Shown: positions 32,802 to 41,435, counted from the first letter of the stretch. The stretch is DNA of 64,000 bases from Nocardioides sp. (GCF_014360585.1 NZ_JACIXG010000006.1:55426-119425); one strand, 5' to 3'. The notes: generated from the letters alone by a model not told the origin. Numbers and translations: made by a program.

Positions 32802-33446
32802 TCAGGCGCAGGTGCGCAGCGAAGAACGCCGGAAGTCGCGGACCTTCGTGGTGGATCGGTAGGTGTCGCGGCTGACCGTCCCGACCCAGACGCCGACCTT
32901 ACGGCTGTCGAAGCTGGCCCTGGTGCTACCGAAGCTGAACCGCTTGACGGTGTTCGTCCGGGTGCCGTTGAGCGTGTGGAAGACGCCGCCGGCGAACCTG
33001 TACTCCCAGGCGGCGGTCTTGCCGGTGTTGTTCCACAGCGAGAAGTAGAGGTGGGTCGAGCTCCTCCGGCAGACGTAGAGGGTGGCACCGCGCACCCAGC
33101 CGATCGCGGTGCCGAAGCGGTTCAGCTTGGCCCAGGTCTTCCGGCCGACGACGCCGTCGGCCGAGAGCCCGGTGTCAGCCTGGAACGCGCGGACCCGGTT
33201 CCGGGTGCCGGCGCCGAAGACACCGTCGGCCTTCAGCCCGCCCAGGCGCTTCTGCAGTTCTTTGACGCAGGTCCCCCTGCTTCCGTACTTCACCGTGGTG
33301 GTCGAGCAGCTCGCCGCCTCCGCTTCGGGGGCAGTGGCGACGGTGACGGCGACGGTTGAGGAGACGGCGACGGCCAAGCCGGCCGCGACGACGGCGAGAC
33401 GCCGGATGATCGACGTGCGCTTGGCAGTGGTCGTGGTGGGTTTCAT
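32802..33446 (-). CDS. Secreted peptidoglycan-binding-domain protein
   Basis: The 214-aa product has a classical signal peptide (basic start KRTSIIRR, hydrophobic LAVVAAGLAVAVSSTVAV, then AEAAS). A PG_binding_1 domain follows (YGSRGTCVKELQKRLGG, DGVFGAGTRNRVRAFQADTG, DGVVGRKTW) at about residues 53-107. The rest is a basic, Ser/Thr/Arg-rich beta-type region (about residues 115-214) of unknown role. It probably docks to the cell wall after export. No hydrolase motif is visible. Confidence 0.82.
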   Translation of the reverse strand: MKPTTTTAKRTSIIRRLAVVAAGLAVAVSSTVAVTVATAPEAEAASCSTTTVKYGSRGTCVKELQKRLGGLKADGVFGAGTRNRVRAFQADTGLSADGVVGRKTWAKLNRFGTAIGWVRGATLYVCRRSSTHLYFSLWNNTGKTAAWEYRFAGGVFHTLNGTRTNTVKRFSFGSTRASFDSRKVGVWVGTVSRDTYRSTTKVRDFRRSSLRTCA

Positions 33447-33560
33447 GTTCGAGCTGCTTCCTGTCCTTGGTGCTTCGGCCGGTCGGCTCTGCGGCTGACC
33501 GCAGCACGGTAGCCGCGCCGGGCTTCACGCGACTCCCGTACCTTTCCCGTAGCCGCCCGA

Positions 33561-33566
33561 TAGGGT
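33561..33566 (+). promoter_or_regulatory. -10 element of leaderless promoter
   Basis: TAGGGT lies exactly 6 nt before GTG 33573 and decides that start over ATG 33597. Confidence 0.5.
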
Positions 33567-33572
33567 CCGAGC

Positions 33573-34376
33573 GTGGGATCGGAGAGACTCGAGTCGATGG
33601 ACCGTGCGGAGACCGACCGACGGACGGCGTGGTCCGTCCTCGCGGTCGAGACCGGCTCCGGTGAGGTGATCGTCGAGTCGTCCCCGGGTCTGCTGCTGCC
33701 GACGGCCAGCGTCGGGAAGCTCTTCCTGCTGCACCACCTCGCCGAGCTGCTAGACGAGGACCCGTCGCTGGGACGGCTGATGCTGCGCAAGGACGGTGTC
33801 GCGCCGGTGGCCGACAGCGGACTGTGGCAACACCTCGACGCCTCCGCGCTGACCGTGGCCGACTGCGCTCGCCTGGTCGGCGCGGTCTCGGACAACCTGG
33901 CCACCAACGTGCTGCTCGACCACGTCGGTCTCGACCCGCTCCAGGCCGTCGCGGGACGGCTGGCCCCGGGCGGGTCGATGCTGAACGACTCGGTCCGGGA
34001 CGTACGGACGCCGGCCGACCCACCGGTGCTCTCCGTCGGCTGTGCCGCCGACTGGGTCGCCTACTTCCGTACGCCGCACCCGACCGTCCTGACCTGGCTG
34101 GCGCCGTCCGCGGACCTGTCGATGGTCTCCTCCGCATTCGGCCTGGACCCGCTGGCTCACTCCGAGCCGTCCCCCACCGATCTGGCCGACGAGCTCCAGG
34201 TGTGGAGCAAGACCGGCACCGATGACGGCGTCCGCGCCGAGGTCGGGCTGCTGGACGTCGGCGGCCGGCAGGCGGCGTATGCGGTCATCTGTCGCTTCGA
34301 TGGCGAGGTCGTCCCGGTGCTGACCCGGATGCGGGCGTACGGAACGTTCATCCTCGACGCGCTGCGGGACGGCTGA
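33573..34376 (+). CDS. Beta-lactamase-fold serine hydrolase without a signal peptide
   Basis: This 267-aa protein has the three class A beta-lactamase/DD-peptidase motifs in order: S46-x-x-K49 (TASVGK), S107-D-N (VSDN) and K214-T-G (SKTGTDDG). It lacks a signal peptide or membrane segment, whereas such enzymes usually act outside the cytoplasm. It also lacks a clear omega-loop ExxLN motif, so it is unlikely to be an efficient beta-lactamase. It may hydrolyse a cytoplasmic ester, amide or peptide, or leave by an unusual route. The leaderless -10 supports GTG 33573, so a missed upstream signal peptide is unlikely. Confidence 0.78.
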   Translation: MGSERLESMDRAETDRRTAWSVLAVETGSGEVIVESSPGLLLPTASVGKLFLLHHLAELLDEDPSLGRLMLRKDGVAPVADSGLWQHLDASALTVADCARLVGAVSDNLATNVLLDHVGLDPLQAVAGRLAPGGSMLNDSVRDVRTPADPPVLSVGCAADWVAYFRTPHPTVLTWLAPSADLSMVSSAFGLDPLAHSEPSPTDLADELQVWSKTGTDDGVRAEVGLLDVGGRQAAYAVICRFDGEVVPVLTRMRAYGTFILDALRDG

Positions 34377-34419
34377 GAGCGTACGATCCAACTCCCGGTC
34401 CGGCAGGGTAGGAGACCAG

Positions 34420-34971
34420 TTGTTCAGCATCGACCTCGGGAGCGGCGCGGAGATCGTCCTGCGTGACCGATCGACCGACTTCGCCATCCACAAGCTCATC
34501 AACGCCAACCTCGACCACCTCCGCGAGTGGGAGCCGTGGGCGCACGGCCAGCAGAGCATGCTCAGCGTCGCCGGGTTCGGCACCTACCTGCTCGATCAGT
34601 GGGTCAAGGGCGAGGCGATCCCGTGCGTCATCCGCCAGGACGGCCAGGTCGCCGGCGCCACCACCGCGCGGATCAACCTCTACGAGAAGTCGGCCACGAT
34701 CGGCTATTGGCTGGGCGAGGCCCACGAGGGACGCGGCCTGGTCACCCGAGCCGTCTCGGCGCTGCTGGACATGCTCGTCGACGAGTACGAGATCGCCAGG
34801 GCGATCATCGACACCTCGGTCATGAACAAGCGCAGCCGGGCGGTCGCCGAGCGCCTCGGGTTCACCCACGAGGGCACCATGCGTGGCGCCCAGGCCTACC
34901 CGGGTGGTCGCCGAGACCTGGTGGTCTACGGGCTGCTGCGCGAGGAGTGGCTAGAAAGACGAGCCGGCTGA
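34420..34971 (+). CDS. GNAT N-acetyltransferase, RimJ/RimL-like
   Basis: This 183-aa acetyltransferase shows LREWEPWAHG near residue 35, the central strand IGYWLGEAHEGRGLVTRAV, where EGRGLVT forms the acetyl-CoA pyrophosphate loop, and the C-terminal NKRSRAVAERLGFTHEGTMR typical of RimL-type enzymes. It probably transfers acetyl to a protein N-terminus or small amine. The TTG start at 34420 has GGAG 9 nt upstream. The 3' end overlaps the convergent WYL regulator by 21 nt. Confidence 0.85.
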   Translation: MFSIDLGSGAEIVLRDRSTDFAIHKLINANLDHLREWEPWAHGQQSMLSVAGFGTYLLDQWVKGEAIPCVIRQDGQVAGATTARINLYEKSATIGYWLGEAHEGRGLVTRAVSALLDMLVDEYEIARAIIDTSVMNKRSRAVAERLGFTHEGTMRGAQAYPGGRRDLVVYGLLREEWLERRAG

Positions 34972-35907
34972 GCGGACGAACCGCTCCCCCGCCCGCTTGA
35001 CCATCTCGGCCAGCTCGGCGGGCTGCTCGACCGTGAAATCGGCGTCGACGCCGGCGAGGATCATCATCGGCCAGCCCAGGTCGTCGGCCTGCATCCGCAG
35101 CCGGCAGCCGCCTTCGGCGGCCTCGACCTCGCCCCAGCGCCCCACGTGCCTCGCGACCACGTCGGCCTCGACCTGGAAGTGGACGCAGATGTCGTAGGCA
35201 GCTGACCGGGAGCGGATCCCGGCCTGGACGTATGCCGCCGCGTCCCCGCCGGGGATCTCCCGCGGGCGGAAGATCTGACCGGTGGTCGTCGGGTCGCTGA
35301 TCCGATCGACCCGGAAGGAGCGCCAGTCCTGACGGACCCGGTCATAGGCGAGGAGATACCAGCGGTTGCCGAGCGTCACCAGCCGGTGCGGCTCGACGCG
35401 ACGCCGGGTCGGCTCGGCCTCGGGCGCCTGGTAGGTGAAGGTAAGCGCCTCGTCGTCGCGGCAGGCCTGCGCCAGGAGACCGAGAACTCCGGCGTCCAGC
35501 GAGACCCGGCCACCCCACGGGATGGAGTCCGTCTGCGAGGTGACCGCGTCCATCCGGCGCCGCAGCCGCGGCGGCATCAGTGCGACGACCTTTCCCAGCG
35601 CCTGGGCCGAGGTCTCCCCCATCCCGGCCACCGGGCCGGCGGCGGCCGTACGCAGCCCGACCGCGATCGCGACGGCCTCCTCGTCGTCGAGCAGCAGTGG
35701 CGGAAGCGCGTTGCCGGCCCGGAGCTGGTATCCCCCAGCCACCCCGCGGGTGGCGTCCACGTCATAACCGAGATCTCGCAGCCGCTCGATGTCGCGGCGC
35801 AGCGTGCGCTCGCTGACCTCGAGGCGTACGGACAGGTCCGTACCGGGCCAGAAACGGTGGGTCTGCAGCAGCGAGAGAAGCTGCAGCATCCGGGCGCTCG
35901 TGCTCAT
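34951..35907 (-). CDS. YafY-type WYL-domain transcriptional regulator
   Basis: This 318-aa regulator has an N-terminal HTH_11 winged helix (SVRLEVSERTLRRDIERLRDL) and a central WYL domain (RRVEPHRLVTLGNRWYLLAYD), with the following WCX-like C-terminal extension. It likely binds a small ligand or nucleic acid through WYL and controls nearby genes. It is divergent from the ABC exporter operon. Two CATGACC copies (35912-35918 and 35941-35947) lie 29 bp apart in front of its start and could be autoregulatory sites. The exporter may also be its target, through the dyad at 36081. Confidence 0.87.
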   Translation of the reverse strand: MSTSARMLQLLSLLQTHRFWPGTDLSVRLEVSERTLRRDIERLRDLGYDVDATRGVAGGYQLRAGNALPPLLLDDEEAVAIAVGLRTAAAGPVAGMGETSAQALGKVVALMPPRLRRRMDAVTSQTDSIPWGGRVSLDAGVLGLLAQACRDDEALTFTYQAPEAEPTRRRVEPHRLVTLGNRWYLLAYDRVRQDWRSFRVDRISDPTTTGQIFRPREIPGGDAAAYVQAGIRSRSAAYDICVHFQVEADVVARHVGRWGEVEAAEGGCRLRMQADDLGWPMMILAGVDADFTVEQPAELAEMVKRAGERFVRSAGSSF

Positions 35908-36080
35908 GACACATGACCCTAGGCGCCAATGCGGTCAACTCATGACCTGATTGTCCGGCGACCCGAACCGAGCGCCGCGCGACGGCCGGCTCGCCCCCTC
36001 CTCGAGCCGCCCGCCGCCGCGCTATGTCTCTTACCCACTCGTCGGCCTTCTAAACCGGTTCATGGAAGAATTTTCGAAAG

Positions 36081-36097
36081 CGGTCAGAAACTGACCG
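36081..36097. promoter_or_regulatory. Perfect dyad CGGTCAGAAACTGACCG, candidate operator
   Basis: Two 7-bp arms separated by AAA lie 23-39 bp before the ABC ATPase start, overlapping the likely -35 region. A protein bound here would block transcription of the exporter. The divergent WYL regulator is the nearest candidate. Confidence 0.6.
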
Positions 36098-36119
36098 GAT
36101 GCCTTCAGATGCTTGAGCC

Positions 36120-37133
36120 ATGACGAACCACACCCACCAGCAGCCGGTGATCCGCGCTCAAGGGCTGACGAAGCACTTCTCCAGGAGCAAGAAGACCGTC
36201 GAGGCGGTGCGCGGGCTCGACCTCGAGATCCATCGAGGTGAGCTCGTCGCCTTCCTCGGCCCCAACGGAGCCGGCAAGTCGACCACGCTGCGGATGCTGA
36301 CCACCCTCATCCCTCCCACCGCCGGCACCGCCGAGGTCGCCGGACACGATGTCGTCCGCGACCGGGCCGCCGTCCGGCGCTCGATCGGCTATGTCGGCCA
36401 GGGCAACGCCGCCGCGTTCATCCAGCGCGGACGCGACGAGCTGATGTCCCAGGCTCGCGCCCACGGCATCCCGCGCGCTACCGCGAAGGCCCGCGTCGAC
36501 GAGCTGCTCTCGGCCTTCGATCTGGCGGAGCACGCAGACCGCCAGGTCCAGACGCTCAGCGGGGGCCAGCGTCGCCGTCTCGACATCGCGATCGGCCTGC
36601 TCAACCACCCCGAGGTGCTGTTCCTCGACGAGCCGTCGACCGGTCTCGACCCGCAGAACCGCGCAAACCTGCAGGACCAGATCCGCCGGCTCCACGACGA
36701 CGGCACCACGATCGTGCTCACCACGCACTATCTCGAGGAGGCGGATGCGCTCGCCGGCCGGGTGATCGTCATCGACCACGGCCTGGTGATCGCAGACGAC
36801 ACCGCCCCCAGGCTCAAGGCGAGGCTCGGCGACCTGGTGCTCCTCGCCTTCGGCACCGAGGCGGATGCGTCTGCGGCGGCCACGCGCGCCGAGTCGGGGC
36901 TGGCCAGCGCCGTTGTCGAGCGCACCGGCACGCAGGTGTCGATCCGGAGCCCGCGAGGCGCTGACACCGCCCCCGCGCTGGCCATCGACCTCGCTGCCCA
37001 CGGGACGCCCGCGATCCGGATGGAGGTCCGCACCCCCACCCTCGACGACGTCTTCCTCGACCTGACCGGGCGCAGCCTGCGCGAGTCCACCGAGTCCACC
37101 GACACCACCCAGACCGAAGGAGCAGCAGCATGA
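36120..37133 (+). CDS. ABC exporter ATPase, DrrA-like
   Basis: This ATPase (337 aa) has Walker A GPNGAGKST, signature LSGGQRRRLDIA, Walker B VLFLDEPSTGLDP and the H loop TTHYLEEAD. A C-terminal segment RTPTLDDVFLDLTG is characteristic of the daunorubicin-resistance (DrrA) group. It should power the permease encoded next, with which it overlaps by 4 nt (ATGA). The pair likely exports a drug or lipid-like molecule. There is no ribosome binding site; GATGCT 6 nt upstream would permit a leaderless start. Confidence 0.92.
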   Translation: MTNHTHQQPVIRAQGLTKHFSRSKKTVEAVRGLDLEIHRGELVAFLGPNGAGKSTTLRMLTTLIPPTAGTAEVAGHDVVRDRAAVRRSIGYVGQGNAAAFIQRGRDELMSQARAHGIPRATAKARVDELLSAFDLAEHADRQVQTLSGGQRRRLDIAIGLLNHPEVLFLDEPSTGLDPQNRANLQDQIRRLHDDGTTIVLTTHYLEEADALAGRVIVIDHGLVIADDTAPRLKARLGDLVLLAFGTEADASAAATRAESGLASAVVERTGTQVSIRSPRGADTAPALAIDLAAHGTPAIRMEVRTPTLDDVFLDLTGRSLRESTESTDTTQTEGAAA

Positions 37134-37936
37134 CCACCCTCACCGTCCCGACCGCCCAGGTCCAGCGCACCACTCACACGCTCAGCAGGCCGACGGGGTT
37201 CCTCACGGACACCTGGACCGTGCTGGTCCGCGAGCTGACCCCGAAGCTGCGTCAGCCCGCCTCGATGCTCTTCGCGATGATGCAGCCGCTGGTCTTCCTG
37301 GCACTCTTCGCACCGCTCCTGCCCGACGTCGAGGGCGGCAGCGCGCTGCAGTGGTTCGTGCCGGGCATCGTCGTCATGACCGCGCTGATGGGCGCCTCGA
37401 TGACCGGCGCGGACCTGACCGCGGAGATCCGGTCCGGCTCCCACGAGCGACTGCTGGTCTCGCCCCTCTCCCGGCCGTCATTGCTGGTGGGACGGGCCCT
37501 GAAGGAGGTCGTGCCCGTGCTGTTCCAGACCGCGGTCATCCTCGCCGTGGTGACCCCGTTCAGCTTCGACCTCCACCTCGGCGGGGCTCTCGTCGGATCG
37601 GTCATCGTCTCGCTCTTCGCGATCGGCCTCGGCGCGCTCAGCTTCGCCCTCGCCACCGCCGCGAAGGAGCAGGACTGGGTCTTCTGGACCGTCCAGCAGA
37701 TGCTGATCTTCCCGCTGCTGCTCCTCTCCGGCGTTCTCCTCCCCCTCGACGGCGCTCCCGGCTGGCTGCGGTTCCTCAGCGACATCAACCCGATGACGTA
37801 CGTCGTGGAGGCAGCGCGAGCGCTCTTCGCCGGCCAGTTCCCGGCCGATGTCGTCGTCAGCGGCTTCATCGCGGCGACGGCCGTCGCCGCGGTCGGAGTG
37901 CTCGTCGGCGTACGGACCATGGAAAGGTCGAACTGA
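37130..37936 (+). CDS. ABC-2-type exporter permease, DrrB-like
   Basis: This 268-aa membrane protein has six predicted helices, including LFAMMQPLVFLALFAPLL and WTVQQMLIFPLLLLSGVLLP. The loop SGVLLPLDGAPGWLRFLSDINPMTYVVEAAR is the ABC-2 signature region. The gene overlaps the ATPase gene, forming a two-gene exporter. The substrate cannot be deduced; nearby regulators and two MFS pumps suggest a detoxification neighbourhood. Confidence 0.9.
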   Translation: MTTLTVPTAQVQRTTHTLSRPTGFLTDTWTVLVRELTPKLRQPASMLFAMMQPLVFLALFAPLLPDVEGGSALQWFVPGIVVMTALMGASMTGADLTAEIRSGSHERLLVSPLSRPSLLVGRALKEVVPVLFQTAVILAVVTPFSFDLHLGGALVGSVIVSLFAIGLGALSFALATAAKEQDWVFWTVQQMLIFPLLLLSGVLLPLDGAPGWLRFLSDINPMTYVVEAARALFAGQFPADVVVSGFIAATAVAAVGVLVGVRTMERSN

Positions 37937-37951
37937 ACCGGTCGAGACCCC

Positions 37952-37982
37952 TTGACCTCAAGTTCACTTTAGCTTCCAGACT
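37952..37982 (+). promoter_or_regulatory. MerR-type operator/promoter ahead of the MFS gene
   Basis: TTGACC (-35, 37952-37957) is separated by 19 bp from CAGACT (37977-37982), the over-long spacing typical of MerR-family promoters. The spacer holds CCTCAAGTTCACTTTAGC, resembling the SoxR box CCTCAAGTTAACTTGAGG. No MerR gene is seen in the window, so the activator is encoded elsewhere. Confidence 0.6.
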
Positions 37983-37989
37983 GGGGCGC

Positions 37990-39492
37990 ATGACTCCCAG
38001 ACCCCGCACGGCCCCGAGCCCGACAACGATCGTGCTCACCGTCATCGCCGGCACGGTGATGATCCCGATCGACATCACGATCGTCGCGGTCGCGATCGCC
38101 CGTCTCTCCCAGGAGACGGGCGCTTCGCTGCCGGTGATCCAATGGGTGGCCACCGGCTACACGCTCGCCCTGGCCACGGTAATCCCGGCCGCGGCCTGGG
38201 CGATCAGCCGGTTCGGCGCCCGCCGCGTGTTCTTGAGCGCGATCGGCGTCTTCACGATCGGCTCCGGCCTGGTCGCGGCGTCCTGGAACGTGGAGTCGCT
38301 GATCGCGTTCCGGGTCCTGCAGGGGCTCGGCGGCGGCTTCGTGATGCCGGCCGCGATGACCCTGACCCTACGTTCGTCGCCCCCGGCGGAGCGGGGTCGA
38401 CTGATGGCCCTGATGGGCCTGCCGGTGCTGATCGGCCCGGTCTTCGGGCCGGTGCTGGGCGGCTGGCTGCTCGACACGATGTCGTGGCGCTGGATGTTCC
38501 TCATCAACCTGCCGCTCGGGCTGATCGGCATCATCCTCGGACTGCGCAACCTTCCTCGCCTGGACAGCGGACCGAGCGCCCGCCTGGACGTACGCGGCCT
38601 GCTCCTGCTTCCTCCCGCGATGGCGCTCCTCGTGCTGGGCACCTCGTACGCCGAAGGAACGCTGCTCTCCGCAGAGGTGCTGGTCCCGATCGGAGCCGGG
38701 ATCGTCCTCGTGGCGCTCTTCGTCCGGCACGCACTCCGCACCACGGCACCGCTCCTGGACGTCAGGCTCCTCAAACGTCGCCTCACCGGCGGCAGCGCCG
38801 TACTGCTGTTCTGCTTCGCCGGCGGTTACTTCGGCTCGATGATCCTGGTGCCGCTCTACTGGCAGGTCGTCCGCGGCGAGTCCGCCACCACCGCCGGCCT
38901 GCTGATGGCTCCCGCCGGCATCGCGGCCGGGATCATGATCCAGGTCGCCGGCCGTCTCGTCGACCGGTTCCCGCCGCTGCCGGTGATCGGCTCGGGCATC
39001 GTGGTCTCCACCCTGGGCTTCGCGGCTCTGGCGCTCCAACTGAGCGCGGACGCGTCCATGCTGGCCCTGGCGACGACCCACGCCGTCGCGACCGCGGGCG
39101 CCGGGTTCGTGATGCTGCCGACCATGACCATCGCCACCCGCTACCTCGAGGACAGCGCCATCCCCGCCGGCTCGACGATGATCAACGTGATGAACCAGGT
39201 CGCCACCGCGTTGTGCACCGCCGGCGTCTCGGTACTCCTGGCCGCCGCGCTCTCCGCGCGCCTGCCCGGACTGGGCAGCGACGGCATCGGAGCGCTCAGC
39301 TCCGTGGCGCCCGCCGAGCTCGAGGCTGTCGCCCCGCTGGCCGCCGAGGCCCTGCAGGTCGCGTTCTGGCTCCCGGTCACGATGATGGCGATCTCGGCCG
39401 TGGTCGCGTTCGTCGTCTTCCGTCGCGCGCCTTCCGCCGGCTCCATGCCTGTCGACAGCCGTCAGCCCGTTGCCGCGGCCGTCGCCGACTAG
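37990..39492 (+). CDS. MFS drug exporter, DHA2 (14-helix) family
   Basis: This 500-aa transporter has the DHA2 layout: IVLTVIAGTVMIPIDITIV in helix 1, GYTLALATVIPAAAW, motif A-like SRFGARRVFLS, and motif C GLPVLIGPVFGPVLGGWL near helix 5. It probably exports hydrophobic or cationic drugs by proton antiport. Transcription likely begins at the MerR-type promoter just upstream, separate from the ABC operon that ends 53 bp earlier. Its stop codon overlaps the convergent CAP gene stop (CTAG). Confidence 0.88.
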   Translation: MTPRPRTAPSPTTIVLTVIAGTVMIPIDITIVAVAIARLSQETGASLPVIQWVATGYTLALATVIPAAAWAISRFGARRVFLSAIGVFTIGSGLVAASWNVESLIAFRVLQGLGGGFVMPAAMTLTLRSSPPAERGRLMALMGLPVLIGPVFGPVLGGWLLDTMSWRWMFLINLPLGLIGIILGLRNLPRLDSGPSARLDVRGLLLLPPAMALLVLGTSYAEGTLLSAEVLVPIGAGIVLVALFVRHALRTTAPLLDVRLLKRRLTGGSAVLLFCFAGGYFGSMILVPLYWQVVRGESATTAGLLMAPAGIAAGIMIQVAGRLVDRFPPLPVIGSGIVVSTLGFAALALQLSADASMLALATTHAVATAGAGFVMLPTMTIATRYLEDSAIPAGSTMINVMNQVATALCTAGVSVLLAAALSARLPGLGSDGIGALSSVAPAELEAVAPLAAEALQVAFWLPVTMMAISAVVAFVVFRRAPSAGSMPVDSRQPVAAAVAD

Positions 39493-40595
39493 TAGCGGGG
39501 GTTGCCCGGATACGGCTGGCCGAAGTCCGGGCGACCTGGCCGACGCTGGACGGGACGACCCTGGAGGGGACGGCCGGGGCTGGGTCTGCGGGGGTCGGGT
39601 CTGCCGGGGACGGGACGGGCGGCGGGATAGGCCTGGCCTCGTTGGACCGGGCCGCCGGGGTAGGGCCCGGCCGGCCGGACATGTCGAGCAGGGAGGGCGT
39701 CCTGCTCGTGCCGGCGTCGGCGTCGCGCCAGGAACAGGGCGGCGAGCAACCCCAGCCCGGAAAGCGCGAGCATTCCGACGGCCATCTCGACAAAACCGAT
39801 CCCGAACAGCCCGCTCGCACCCGGCCCCGGGCCCTTCGAGACGTCGGTGAACGTCACCGGGCCCGCCGTCTCGGAGTCGCCCAACACCAAGGCGTCGGCC
39901 GACTCGGAGGTCGACGCCGAAGGCGACCCGGAGGGCGACGCCGACGACTGCGACGCGGACACCGAAGCCGAAGGCGTACGCGACGGGGCTGGCAACTCAG
40001 TCGCCGACTGCTCGGACCTCGGGGTCTGACGAGGAGTCGGCGACTTGGTCGGTGACTTGGTCGGCGCCTGGGCCGGTGCCTTGGTCGATGCCGGCGCGTT
40101 CGGCGACTGCGGGGAGGGCTTGGGCTTCGCGGTCGGCCGCACACCCGGCGGGTATTTGGCGAAGACCTGGACGCCCCAGCTGGTGCCGTCGACCACGACG
40201 AAGGCGATCCCGATGTGGGTGTAGTCGCCCAGGATGTTGGCCCGGTGCCCCTCGGAGTTCATCCAGCCCCGGTGCATCTGGGCACCGGTCGGGTAGCCCA
40301 TGGCGACGTTCTCCCCGACCCCCTGCCACCCCTCCGGCACCTGCTCGGAGAGGTCGGGGTTGTGCGAGAGAGACCCGTCGGCGGCCATCTTGTGGGCCCA
40401 CTTCCTCGCCAGCACGTCGAGGTCGGCGTCGCGCGCGAGCGGGCCGCGACCGGCGTCGGCACGCGCGGCGTTCGCCAGGCGCTTGATCGTGCCACCCTCC
40501 CCCGCGGACGCCGGGCCGGCGCCGAGCAGCAGCGCAGCTGCCGCGAGCAGCAGGGCGAGGAGACAGGACACGAGGCGATGCATGTGGGGGAACAT
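39489..40595 (-). CDS. Secreted, membrane-anchored CAP/SCP-domain protein
   Basis: This 368-aa protein has a signal peptide (LVSCLLALLLAAAALLLGA then ASAG), a CAP domain (LARKWAHKMAADGSLSHNP, GENVAMGYPTG, EGHRANILGDYTHIGIA) at about residues 33-155, and a long Pro/Ser/Thr/Lys-rich linker. A single C-terminal membrane helix (VGMLALSGLGLLAALFLA) and RRRRRHE stop-transfer follow. No LPXTG motif precedes the helix. Instead a Pro/Gly/Arg-rich tail of about 75 residues, roughly periodic (PGRP, QGRP, PGGP), would lie in the cytoplasm. ATG 40595 is likely; ATG 40583 is possible. Function is unknown. Confidence 0.82.
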   Translation of the reverse strand: MFPHMHRLVSCLLALLLAAAALLLGAGPASAGEGGTIKRLANAARADAGRGPLARDADLDVLARKWAHKMAADGSLSHNPDLSEQVPEGWQGVGENVAMGYPTGAQMHRGWMNSEGHRANILGDYTHIGIAFVVVDGTSWGVQVFAKYPPGVRPTAKPKPSPQSPNAPASTKAPAQAPTKSPTKSPTPRQTPRSEQSATELPAPSRTPSASVSASQSSASPSGSPSASTSESADALVLGDSETAGPVTFTDVSKGPGPGASGLFGIGFVEMAVGMLALSGLGLLAALFLARRRRRHEQDALPARHVRPAGPYPGGPVQRGQAYPAARPVPGRPDPRRPSPGRPLQGRPVQRRPGRPDFGQPYPGNPRY

Positions 40596-40615
40596 CCCCG
40601 CCAGGGGATCGACCT

Positions 40616-41362
40616 TTACTCGGGTCCGCTGCACCCGGCATGGCGCTCGATGTGGGCCTCGATCCCGGCGATCAGCAGCCCCTGGCCGAAGGCCGAGGGG
40701 TTGTCCGCCTCGGAGCGCTCTCCGGGCGCGGCCGGGCTCCAGGTCGCCAGGGACGCCATCAGGCTCGGGAAACGCTCCGGATCGGCGTACGTCACGAGCA
40801 TCTGCTCGAAGGAGGCGAACGGGTTGTCCTCCTCGGACAGCGCAGCCTCGACCTCGATCCTCGCCTCGCCCAGGGTGTACTGGGATAGGATGCCGACGAT
40901 CGCCAGCTTCTCCTCGGCTGGCAGCGCCACATCGCGCAGGTAGTAGAAGGCCAGGTCGATCCAGGCGAGCCGGTTCGGTCCCGGGAGCGTGACAGCGAGC
41001 GGCAGGTCGAGGAACCAAGGCTTCCTCAGCGCCAGGTCGACCTGCGCACGCATCCACGCCGCCAGCCCTTCACGCCACCCCAGATCTCGCGAGGGCTCCG
41101 GCAGCTCCGCACAGAGCCGGTCGGAGAGCAGGATGAGCAGCTCGTCCTTGTTCTTCACGTGCCGGTAGAGCGCCATCGGCGAGCAGCCCACCTCCTCGGC
41201 GACCCGCGCCATCGAGACGGCGGAGAGGCCGTGCTCGTCTGCGAGGACGTAGGCGGCCTCGACGATCTGGGCGAGGCTCAGCGCCGGCTTGGGGCCGCGT
41301 CGGCCGGCCGGGGGCTTGCCCCACAGGCGAGGAATCAGGTCGGAGCTCATCACGCCCATCAT
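40616..41362 (-). CDS. TetR-family regulator
   Basis: This 248-aa repressor-like protein has a TetR helix-turn-helix (LSLAQIVEAAYVLADEHG, VSMARVAEEVGCSPMALYRHVKNKDEL) at about residues 26-80 and a TetR_C-type ligand-binding domain. ATG 41362 has GGAGGA 7 nt upstream, which decides it over later ATG codons at 41359 and 41350. It diverges from the DUF2306 gene with 91 bp between them, a layout typical of a repressor and its target. Confidence 0.88.
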   Translation of the reverse strand: MMGVMSSDLIPRLWGKPPAGRRGPKPALSLAQIVEAAYVLADEHGLSAVSMARVAEEVGCSPMALYRHVKNKDELLILLSDRLCAELPEPSRDLGWREGLAAWMRAQVDLALRKPWFLDLPLAVTLPGPNRLAWIDLAFYYLRDVALPAEEKLAIVGILSQYTLGEARIEVEAALSEEDNPFASFEQMLVTYADPERFPSLMASLATWSPAAPGERSEADNPSAFGQGLLIAGIEAHIERHAGCSGPE

Positions 41363-41404
41363 GCCCTGATCCTCCACGAAAGCGGTTGACCGCCCGACTA
41401 ATTT

Positions 41405-41435
41405 GCGTAACCTATAAACAGTTAACGACATACGC
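41405..41435. promoter_or_regulatory. Candidate TetR operator region
   Basis: An AT-rich tract between divergent genes contains GCGTA (41405-41409) and its inverse TACGC (41431-41435), with a central GTTAAC palindrome. TATAAA-like and TATAGG-like -10 candidates lie inside, on both strands. Confidence 0.5.
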
